DNA from: Rhizoclosmatium globosum
Lineage: Eukaryota; Chytridiomycota; Chytridiomycetes; Chytridiales; Chytriomycetaceae
Length of the DNA stretch: 44,177 bases
Assembly: GCA_002104985.1 (NCBI GenBank)
Contig: MCGO01000271.1
Span: 1-44,177, forward strand
Direction of reading: 5' to 3'
Position 1 is the stretch's first letter, and the number at the start of each line of letters is the position of its first letter. Below the pieces are notes generated by a model. The model made no database searches. It was not told the DNA's origin and worked only from the letters and a program-made list of their open reading frames with translations. The translations under genes and the position numbers were made by a program. Of this stretch, positions 10,723-19,088 are shown piece after piece.

Positions 10723-12166
10723 CACCAACCAATCAGAGTCTTCCAATTAAGAGCGGTTTGTTATTTTTGGAGTATTGTTGAAATGGCAGTAAAAACCACA
10801 GATACGATGGATTCAATTGGAAAGAATTACAATTATTGATTTATTGTTTACAGCAGGATAAACCAATAGATGTTGGGTTCATTGACTCCATCTTTTTCTG
10901 CCATTGATACTTCTGCTGTACCTTCAGTGTAATAATGAAAGCAATTGTTTCCGATATTTAACGAATCATATTCATTATTTTTTCTACGCTTTCTGTTCTC
11001 CCTTCCTCCATTTCGTGCGTTTAGACGGAACGATAACCACGTAGCGGATTCAGGTACGGCATTAATAAAATCAAGTTAACCCATTTGATATGACAATTGC
11101 AACGCTGTCACCACGCAAGATCAAGAATCCCATCCATTTCCAGCCACAACAACAAATCAGATTGAAATCTGCACAGAAAATTGGAAACGACAGCAACGAC
11201 AGCAAATTTATTATCTCCTACTGCGAGATTCATTCCTCCAAGTTCTTCCTCTTCCACAGTCGCCACAACGATAGAAAATCTAGCTTATTGCTCATCCAGT
11301 CTTGCCAAAGGAAATCAAACCGCATCAAAACTAACACTACCGCCTTTCCACTGAAGCTTGAATGTCCTCGATTTCACCAGTTGTATAATTGTACTATATG
11401 AACGACAACGCCGAATCTGAAGCTTGTAGCAATTATAGTGGCGATTTTACGTTGCCTGAGGACACAACCAAAAGCCATACCGATTAACAGGTCATTTCAG
11501 CAATCCACAGACCACCAAAATAGTATTTTAAGCATTAGGGACTATTAATGAGGCTATTATAACAGGATAATATGAACGATTGGCAAGCTTTCATCAGAAT
11601 CAGCCAGCCAACGTAACAATATTCCGCAATTCAACTTTACAAAAACGACTTATATCAACGTAATCGATTTGTTTATTAGTATTATTTTCTTTACTTGAAT
11701 AGGAAGTCGTTTTGTGTGGGTTCTTGCAAATGATTTCAACCCGTTCTCCTCCCTCATCCACATCTGACTCCTCTTTTTTTCCAACAACCTCAATCAATAC
11801 AAGGAATTCTACTTCATTTTAATTTGTGAACAGTCTTATCAAGCACTCAGTCACGACAAACATCCACTGAACATAAGTGTGTGATATGGTCAACAACAGT
11901 GCTCACCTGCAGCTATTGTTGAAGATGCTTTCTGATTTGCCGCTGATCCCCATAACAACAAATGAATACATAAAGTACATGTAATAATGAAAACAAAAGC
12001 ATACCTGGAGCAATGTCCTTAATCCTCAGTAGTGAACAAGAACACCTTGTGAAGTGACCCGCAAAACAATCTTATGGTTGCTTCCTCAACCATGTGAATA
12101 GTTATTTACAATTCAAATTAACATCAATCAGTACATAGACTCTTATAGTAAGTAAGGTGTTGATAG
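10723..12166. other. Gene-poor stretch, nothing recognised
   Basis: A/T-rich DNA with short ORFs (11090-11401 plus, 11600-11797 minus) that show no motif. No RNA gene or repeat that I can support. Confidence 0.3.
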
Positions 12167-12394
12167 TCTTTTATTAAGGCTGGAAACAAGGGTAAAAAGC
12201 AGATTATCAAGAAACATCCTGTAAAGAAGAAGGAAGTTGTAGTGTTGGATTATGAGTCTAGTGAGTCCAGTGTGGACAGTGAGGATGCGGCAGAGGATGA
12301 TGATGATGATGAGGAGGAACAGGATGATGGAGATAGTAAGGAAGTTAATGACTCCTCTGATGATTTTTTTCAAAACGCAGAAAGCAAGGATTAA
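12167..12394 (+). CDS. Exon encoding a basic-then-acidic C-terminal tail
   Basis: The frame reads KGKKQIIKKHPVKKKEVV, then a highly acidic run (SEDAAEDDDDDEEEQDD) and ends QNAESKD with TAA. It is opened by a TAG|TCT boundary that could be a splice acceptor; no start codon is in frame. The lysine-rich to acidic pattern is typical of nuclear or chromatin-associated disordered tails and of transposon accessory proteins. It may belong to the same element as the broken gene at 12641-13287. Function unknown. Confidence 0.4.
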   Translation, partial: SFIKAGNKGKKQIIKKHPVKKKEVVVLDYESSESSVDSEDAAEDDDDDEEEQDDGDSKEVNDSSDDFFQNAESKD

Positions 12395-12640
12395 TTTTAT
12401 TAACCTGTTTTTGGAAAACGTATCAGCCCGTTGCTCAGTCGTCTTAACTGTGGGATTCTATGTGAACGCCACAGGTTATAACCAAAGTGCGGCACTTTTA
12501 TAAAGATTGGTAATATACAATAAATTACCGGCCATTAACAATATATACCGTGCTTTACGATATGGGCTGGTATTTGCATTTTCAGAAATCCAGCACATCT
12601 CTAATGTCTGAAGTGACATAGCACTACTAAATGAAGTTGT

Positions 12641-13287
12641 ATGACTCAAACATTTGCTGCTGGACATGAAAAGACACAAACAAAGTCGCAGGGAGTCGCA
12701 GAAGCACTTGGAATCCAAGACCCAAAAGCTTCCTGGAAAAACTGCCGCAATCGACTGGAGGACCTACTTTCAGCATTCAAATCAGATGAAATGGCGTTAA
12801 TGTGTGCTTCAGGAACAGAAAAGGAGTATGAGGAGCGGGAACAGTTGCTTACGGAGGTGAAGAAGTTGGTATGTATTTGGAAACTCAATCATTTCATGCT
12901 CACTTACTACCTTTTACACAGGTGGAAGAAGCAGTTGGCAAAAAAGCTGTAAAGAATTCAATGAAATCTAAGGATATTAAGAAAAGGGAAGTCAACAGAG
13001 CCGCCCTTTGCGCTGCCGCTGTGAGTTGCCTTTCGGACAAATTCAAGACTCCCAAGAAGCCACCCAACAGCAGTGACAACAAAAACAGAAGCCTGGACTC
13101 CGAGCTTGCCCCTCCATCTTCCTTTTCTTGAGCTCCGTCTCAAGCAAAGACAGCGGCCTTCATTGCAGCAACGTTGGACAACCTGGCCCAGGTGTTCAAA
13201 GACACTACAAGGAAAGCAGAAAGGAACTGGAACTGCAGGAGCAGAAACTTGTCCTCGAAGAGCTGCAGAAGGTGTTGGAAAAGTAGG
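12641..13287 (+). pseudogene. Transposon-accessory-like coiled-coil protein, broken
   Basis: Exon 12641-12868 is followed by a clean 54-nt intron (12869-12922, GTATGT...CACAG) and a second exon. The protein contains WKNCRNRLEDLL and ASGTEKEYEEREQLL, then a lysine-rich helix. This resembles Myb/SANT-type accessory proteins found with DNA transposons in oomycetes and basal fungi. A TGA at 13129-13131 interrupts the frame, and it resumes as APSQAKTAAFIAATLDNLAQ. A one-base slip at about 13215 then leads into a terminal coiled coil (LELQEQKLVLEELQKVLEK) ending in TAG. It is probably non-functional. It ends about 70 bp before the inserted 18S fragment. Confidence 0.45.
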
Positions 13288-13353
13288 AAAAACAAGAGGT
13301 TGCAGGTTGCTTGCCAACCTGTTTCTGAAAGGGGGGAGTTTGAGGGGGTTGGG

Positions 13354-13414
13354 TGTCAATCCTTACTATGTCTGGACCTGGTGAGTTTCCCCGTGTTGAG
13401 TCAAATTAAGCCGC

Positions 13415-13485
<71 letters not shown>

Positions 13486-13606
13486 TACCCAAAGACTTTG
13501 ATTTCTCATAAGGTGCCGAGCGTGTCATGAAATACAACGCCCGATCCCTAGTCAGCATAGTTTACGGTCAGGACTACGACGGTATCTGATCATCTTCGAT
13601 CCCCTG

Positions 13607-13654
<48 letters not shown>

Positions 13655-14117
13655 AAGTTAGTCTTTCATAAATCCAAGAATTTCACCTCTGACTATTAAA
13701 TACTAATGCCCCCAACTATCCCTATTAATCATTACTTCGGCCCTAGAAACCAACAAAATAAAACCAAAGTCCTATTCTATTATTCCATGCTAATGTATAC
13801 AAGCTTACGCCTGCTTTAAACACTCTAATTTTTTCAAAGTAATAGCCACGGTTCCCGTACACACCCCGAGAGGCACGCACGTTCCCCGCAAGTAAAAGAC
13901 CCGGCCGACAGTACACGCCCTAAAGCGCGACCGCCAAACCAGGCCCAAGATTCAACTACGAGCTATTTAACTGCAACAACTTTAATATACGCTATTGGAG
14001 CTGGAATTACTGCGGCTGCTGGCACCAGACTTGCCCTCCAATTGTTCCTCGTTAAGAGATTTAAATTGTTCTCATTCCAATTCCAAGACAAAAGCCCTGG
14101 ATTGTTATTTATTGTCA
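13354..14117 (-). pseudogene. Truncated 18S rRNA copy (central part)
   Basis: The minus strand matches eukaryotic small-subunit rRNA from TGACAATAAATAACAATCC through the 530 loop, V4, and the AAACTTAAAGGAATTGACGG region to CAGACATAGTAAGGATTGAC. Both ends stop abruptly inside conserved sequence, so about 760 nt of a roughly 1,800-nt gene is present. There are changes at positions that are almost invariant in working rRNA. One is GCCGCAGTAA instead of GCCGCGGTAA (base 14011). Another is ATAGCTCG where AAAGCTCG is expected. No other rDNA lies next to it. It is a dispersed rDNA fragment, not a working gene. Confidence 0.92.
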
Positions 14118-15647
14118 GTTCTATTAATAGATTTCCTGCAGAATTGTGGGTGGGTGACTGGAGTTTAGCCATCATTTGCAATAGTTATCAGATGGGATGA
14201 TTTAAAACTGATTAAGAATGTCCAATGTTACTGTTGTTGTTGATGAGGTTGTGACTTTTTATTCAGAGCATTCTACCAAATAAACGTATAATGGTAAAGT
14301 GGTAAAGGCACAGCAAAAGGCAGGTGGAATCCTTATGCTTTGTGTGCCACTCAGTTGGTTGGGGAGATGTTGTGCTTGTGGGGATCAATGCAGTAGGGAA
14401 CTTTCAAAAGTGAGAAAAGACGAATGAAATGTCCAAAATCTGCTTTTTGAATCCAAAAGCGAATCTCTACCTCACTTTTCAATTCCACTTTTGAGTTTTG
14501 TGATTCGATTTCGCTTTTCACCACCAAAACCACTATGAAGAAACACCACAATAGGCTGTGGTTCAAAACCGCAACTCCGACCCTCCCTATCCACAGGTTT
14601 TGAATTGCCGCGTTTCAAAATGATGAAACCTCCCTTTTCAAACACCCAAATCTTCGCTTTTCATTTTGTCAAATTTCTCAACTTTGACCATCCCAAGTGT
14701 TAGTGAAATCTGCTCACCTGTGGCGCTCCAGATGGCATGCCTGTACACATGCTTTAACAGGACCAGGTTGCCATGCTGTGGTGGATGTCTGAGAGTCCAA
14801 CATGGACCTTCCAACTTCTTGTGGAATATTCCAGCTCATGATTGGAGCCTTGAGGCATACTTGTCAGCAGGGTATGGTGTTTTTTTTTTGATTTGTGGAG
14901 TGTTTCAATTGACCTTAATCGACAAATATGTGATTGAACAAGTTGATGAAAAGAAGGAACTCAGCAGTCAAAAAGCTTAAATACAGCATTTTGATTCCCT
15001 CTGTTAGAAGTTTGAAACAGCAGTCAGAAAGAATCACTGTAAATTCTTTTATTGAAACCCAAGACAGAAAATCATAAAAAAGGAATAAGAGGAAGAAGCC
15101 TCTGTTGACTTCTTAGGGGTTTCACCCCTTAGGGCAAAAGCACAGCTGGGAGACTGGTTATGGCTTGTTACTATTTTATATATCGAAATCTATCTCTATT
15201 CTATATATTCTTATCTATTTTCTTAATGTATAATTATCTATGGTATAACTATATATCTGCATCAATATATATCAAGCCCCAGTCTCCCAACTCAGCTGAT
15301 GTATTCCATAAGTAATATAGGCTATAGTGACAAGAATCTGGCTATATACCCATAGTCGGGGGTCTTTCTAAATTAATTAAATTAAATACTCGAACGAGCG
15401 AGCGGAGCGAGCGAGAAAAAAAATGGAGTTTACCGATTAAATTGTGTTGAAAAACATTATCTCGTCCCTTCAATTTCAGGAATTAAACTCGCTCAAGCCA
15501 ACCCCCAACTTTCCCCGACTTCTTTGTTGGCCTGGCTGCTTACCTGTTGGTTGACGTCTCGCATGTTTAAAAGCAATGGGTGATTCTGAAGAACAATCGA
15601 AGACGTGTTTTATGTAAATCTAAGGGAAAAAAGGAAGGAAAAAGAAA
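14118..15647. other. Intergenic; hairpins and an inverted repeat
   Basis: No confident gene. A short plus-strand ORF at 14666-14980 ends with a hydrophobic stretch and KKELSSQKA but has no family. AGGGGT-TTC-ACCCCT near 15114-15128 is a perfect hairpin. CAGCTGGGAGACTGG at about 15147-15161 pairs with CCAGTCTCCCAACTCAGCTG at about 15282-15301 across an A/T-rich TATATA interior. Around 15395-15415 is a GCGAG repeat. The downstream part may include the left end of the exonuclease transposon. Confidence 0.45.
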
Positions 15648-16533
15648 CTACTGAATACACTTTGTACAATCACATCCATGAGAATGCCCAACAGATGCAG
15701 CCTTTTTGCAGCCTTTAAAACGACAGGGTATTCCAGGCGGAGAATACGATGTGCTACGATTGTTTATCGGAACAATACACTCTCCTTGCTTTGGATGTTC
15801 ATTTGACCATTTGATACGAATATGACCACATTGAGAGCAGCACTGCGACTTTCCGGCTTTGGACAATCGAGGACGCGTTTGTGGCGAACTGGAAATTCCA
15901 GGAGGAAATGTTACTTGGATGACAGATGAAGTATTTAATGGAGCAGTTTCTGATTCTGCCAGCGCTGGACATATAGGCATGACTGGAGAGGGATTTGAAT
16001 TAACAATCTGAGGTGGAGCTGTTGTATTTGACAGAGCTGCAGCTTCGATATTCTCGGCTATTAGAATGGGTTCCGTTGTAGGCTGTTGAAGCTCTCGTCG
16101 AAGATCAGTCATTGCAGGTTGGACAGGGGCCAAAGTATTGCGAGCATTTGCTTTCTCAAGTCGCCGATTGTAGTAGTCCTTCAAGTGGCGAGATGTCTTT
16201 CGGCGCATACCCTCGACAACAGGAATAGTGCCCACCTCCATCGATGCCACATAAGTTGACCAAGCAAAAGCCCAACCATCAAAATCTATCTCATTACGAA
16301 CTCGCGGCTGTGAAATCCAGTAATTGAGCTCATCTTCAAACTTTGAACGCTCCGCTTTCGAAGAAACCGAACCCATGCCAATCTTCTTAAAGCCTGTCAA
16401 TTCTGCGTAATCTCGATGCGATTTTGTACCAGCAGTGAATTCAAAGTTTTCAGAGGTAGAGTTAAATAGGAGGCTTTCGTCACCAAGAGAATTCCGCCTG
16501 AGTCCAAATCGTTCATTCGTGTCTTCATAATCC
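15648..16533 (-). pseudogene. Exonuclease transposase, C-terminal part (cut off by insertion)
   Basis: This is the downstream half of the interrupted gene, starting DYEDTNERFGLRR at the junction and ending in TAG. It contains a helical segment (KAERSKFEDELNYWISQ, then DFDGWAFAWSTYV and KTSRHLKDYYNRR). A Ser/Pro-rich linker follows, and then a Cys-rich end: CCSQCGHIRIKW, IPCRFKGCKK and GHSHGCDCTKC, which look like two zinc-binding knuckles. The open frame continues upstream into the inserted repeat by chance; those residues do not belong to this protein. The Cys/His end is probably a DNA-binding module. Function of this part is inferred from position only. Confidence 0.6.
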
Positions 16534-16610
16534 TTAAGTGAAAGAGTGAAGCTCGTGAGCAAAAGGCCAGAAAGGAAAAGTGGCATTTCTTCACCCAAAA
16601 CGCTGCGAAG
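16534..16610 (+). repeat. Repeat A1 (left end of split-repeat element)
   Basis: The 77-bp repeat runs from TTAAGTGAAAGAG to CGCTGCGAAG and is the same as A2. It contains the short palindrome GCTCGTGAGC. It marks the left element boundary, since the host transposon ORF ends one base before it. Confidence 0.88.
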
Positions 16611-16639
16611 CTCCTCGCATCTTTCCTCGTTCACTACAC

Positions 16640-18423
16640 ATGGCCTACGTCCCCGCCCTCGCAAACGACAACACCAACATCAAGATCAACGACGTACCTC
16701 TCAATGCTCTTGGTCAACATGTAACTGACATGGTCGTTGGTCGTTTGCAATTGGTTCCAGCCGGCGGACTGCTTGCAGACAAACAGAATGCGATCCGAGG
16801 CTACATTGAGGGCAATGTTGCAACCCACGCTATTCAAGGTAACCACTATGGATTTGTGTGTATTGCCGGGATCCCATTCATGCCTGCCCACGCCTTCTTG
16901 GCTCTCGTTGCACAAGCCCAAGCGCCACCCGGGAACCACCCTCCCGTAGGACCATTTCCAGCAGCGGCAGCGATTCCCCAAGCTCCAGCAGCCCCACTCG
17001 CACCTGTCGTTCCTCCCGTAATGCCTGCTGTTACCACTACCAACCCCAATTTCGACATCGGGCTCGATTTAGCAGGCCCTACTAAATCTCCTTCGGTAAT
17101 TGACCCCTGATATCTTGTGTAAACTTTCTTTCACAGTTGAGCTACACGAATGAACCGAAGGCTGCGGCCGCTGAACTCGGGTCAAGGAATTGGGGCCTGA
17201 GGCTAAACGAACAGTTTGATTCGTGGATCCTGTAGGTTAGCAGTGGCGGGTATCACGAGTTTGCATCAATGGATGGATCGGAAGTGAGTCACTTCCTTGC
17301 ACCCATGCCGGAGACAGACTGCCAATGCTGCACCCAACCTTGATGAGCAACTGGGTTTTGCTCCAAGTCTACAGACTCCAATGCCGTCCAGCGGCGCCCA
17401 GTTGTCACATTGGACTCATGACTAGACCCTTCTCTTGTGTTCTACCCCAGTCCAGTATTCTGTCTTTTATTTCCACGAAAAGTGTTGCCAGCTAATGCTG
17501 ATGTTGGGGTTGACTATTTCCCCCTCAATTTACTATTCTGCACCCATTTGTTACCAGCTGTTGCTGTTGTGGCCCCAACTCTGTCCAGCAGAGCCCAGAT
17601 GCCCCAAGTTTTCCCAATATTTTGGATGTTTGCACAACTGAATAAATCGATGATTTTCCGATTGATTCCTTACTGGGTTGAGCGTAGAGATTACCTACTA
17701 CTCCCCTCATACTCCACTTAAAAGCATTTTCTAAATTTCCTATGAAAATAGTTGAACCACTACTTTAATGCCGCTCTCCTGGTGGCATCTCATGCGGAAT
17801 ACAAGTGCAATGGGGAGGACCACGTCAGAGACAACGTCTTTGATTCTCCAGAGTCTGTCAAGGATGCAGTTGCTGATGCTGTCAAAAAGGCAGGTCTGGT
17901 TGAGGCTGTGGATCTGGCTGCTCATGTTGCTCCAGACGGTTCTCAGCTTGTGACCATGGACAAAATGTCACTCTGGAAGCAGGGCATGAATGCCTTCGAT
18001 GCTGCCATCAGAAAGCCTCAAAGTGCCAAATGGAGTGGACTTCAAATGGCCCAGTATTTCATGCAATTGTTCCAACCCAAGTCTCGCAACCCTCTCCTTG
18101 AGGAAATGTGCAAAGTCGGTTCTATCCTCAACTCTCAGTTCCTTGTCGCACAACGCCTTCGTGATGCCACTTCCCCTGAGCCTTTGGGGAACAATTATCG
18201 TACCAGTGCTCGAGGATTTCTGAGACCGCGTCATTCCAACAGTCACTCCCGTGGTTCTGGCTACCGGCGTCAGACTGATCGTGATGATCGCGATGATTAT
18301 CGTCGTCATGAGGACGATTATGATCACCGTCGTCGTGACGAGCGTGAAGACAGCTACCGCCGCAACGACCGTGAAGAGTTTGGAAACAGACGAGCTGGTC
18401 GCGCGGGTAACGGTCGCAGATGA
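16640..18423 (+). pseudogene. Gag-like reading frame of the split-repeat element, decayed
   Basis: The frame starts MAYVPALAND close to repeat A1 and runs for 152 codons, including an Ala/Pro-rich stretch. It continues in phase after a possible 41-nt intron (17096-17136, GTAATT...TTCACAG). A TAG at 17233-17235 follows, then further protein-like segments in shifting frames to about 17430. The last part (17751-18423) is open and contains a helical region (SLWKQGMNAF...KWSGLQMAQYF...LNSQFLVAQRL) and an Arg/Asp-rich tail ending NRRAGRAGNGRR. A capsid-like helical core followed by an Arg-rich nucleic-acid-binding tail fits a Gag protein of a DIRS-type retroelement. That is inference; no exact family motif is seen. 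AATAAA at about 18526 may be its polyA signal. Confidence 0.5.
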
Positions 18424-18625
18424 TCTCACATGCCTATTTCTTTGTTTCTTACTGATTCCAGTTGTCACCATGGGCAAGCTGATGTTATGATTTACCAGTT
18501 GCCACCAGGGCAATCTGAAGTTACTAAATAAAGTCTGCGTTTAAACGTTATTACAGCCCCCTCTGCTCTCCTTTCCCTTTCTACTCAGTAATGGTAAGCA
18601 CACAGCCAGTTCGAATTAAGTATTG

Positions 18626-18701
18626 GAGGAGCAGGCCTTCCAGGCTCCCTTTTCTTGCGGGCGTGTTGACGCCCATTACTGAATATTTGACTTTTGGGTC
18701 T
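18626..18701 (+). repeat. Repeat B1
   Basis: The 76-bp repeat starts GAGGAGC and ends TTTTGGGTCT. It contains the hairpin GGGCGTGTTGACGCCC. It is followed without a gap by repeat A2. It differs from B2 at two adjacent-region bases near its left end (GCAGGCC against GCGAGCC). Confidence 0.88.
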
Positions 18702-18778
18702 TTAAGTGAAAGAGTGAAGCTCGTGAGCAAAAGGCCAGAAAGGAAAAGTGGCATTTCTTCACCCAAAACGCTGCGAAG
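18702..18778 (+). repeat. Repeat A2
   Basis: A 77-bp copy of A1, abutting B1. The direct B1A2 joint is what a circular intermediate of the element would produce in Ngaro/PAT biology. Confidence 0.88.
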
Positions 18779-19012
18779 CGTTGAGAATTTCCGAGTGCCG
18801 CCTCTTCCCCATCCTTCCACCCTTGTAAAACCCATCCATCCCATTGGGAGTCTTGCCGCAACCCGACATCTCTTAAGGAATATTGAGGTATATCTTCTTT
18901 TATTTAATGAACTAATAAGAGGGTTGCGGCAACCCTCATTTTATGCCATTCATGTTCACATTGGGTTCGACTCCCAATGGAATGGCGTGGGTTTTTGATA
19001 CACGTTCCGTGA
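18779..19012. other. A2-B2 spacer with inverted repeats
   Basis: CCATTGGGAGTC near 18839 is repeated inverted as GACTCCCAATGG near 18970. Between them lies the palindrome GGGTTGCGGCAACCC at about 18922-18936, with a partial copy upstream. The spacer can fold into a long hairpin. A GGTTCGACTCC box resembles a pol III B box, but no tRNA can be folded. Confidence 0.6.
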
Positions 19013-19088
19013 GAGGAGCGAGCCTTCCAGGCTCCCTTTTCTTGCGGGCGTGTTGACGCCCATTACTGAATATTTGACTTTTGGGTCT
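19013..19088 (+). repeat. Repeat B2 (right end of split-repeat element)
   Basis: A 76-bp copy of B1 that ends at GGGTCT. The next base on the plus strand (19089) is the host transposon ORF again (AAAGGACTTTTCC). Confidence 0.88.

Larger units (their letters stand above)
16534..19088 (+). mobile_element. Ngaro/PAT-like (DIRS order) element with split direct repeats, non-autonomous
   Basis: The element begins TTAAGTG and ends GGGTCT. It carries split direct repeats in the order A1 (16534-16610), coding region, B1 (18626-18701) directly joined to A2 (18702-18778), a 234-bp spacer, then B2 (19013-19088). A1 and A2 appear identical over 77 bp; B1 and B2 differ at two bases in 76. No target-site duplication is present. 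Deleting exactly this interval rejoins the host ORF in frame as KSPL|DYED. Known biology: split direct repeats and lack of duplication characterise Ngaro/PAT retrotransposons, which integrate by tyrosine recombinase. I find no reverse transcriptase, RNase H or recombinase here, so this copy would depend on others. Confidence 0.8.

Noticed and set aside
14666..14980. Protein-coding gene
   Set aside because: TTG start, no domain and no homologous feel apart from one hydrophobic stretch; kept only as a note in the intergenic entry.
15648..16664. A single 338-residue minus-strand protein starting at 16664
   Set aside because: The first ~44 residues are antisense to the Gag-like start and to repeat A1, and the start is TTG. 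The genuine protein segment begins at the insertion junction (DYEDTNERFG, from 16533).
17437..17721. Independent hydrophobic ORF inside the split-repeat element
   Set aside because: The start is not ATG-supported and composition is ambiguous; more likely part of the decayed Gag-like region.
18960..18990. tRNA gene suggested by GGTTCGACTCC
   Set aside because: A T-arm-like stem can form, but no A box, anticodon arm or acceptor pairing fits upstream. It is part of an inverted repeat.
16534..19088. Helitron/Helentron, or a group I intron/intein, as the nature of the insert
   Set aside because: The ends lack the Helitron TC...CTRR pattern and A/T target. The internal B1A2 joint would require two tandem copies that share only their ends. 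No intron core or intein motifs are present. Split direct repeats explain every boundary more simply.
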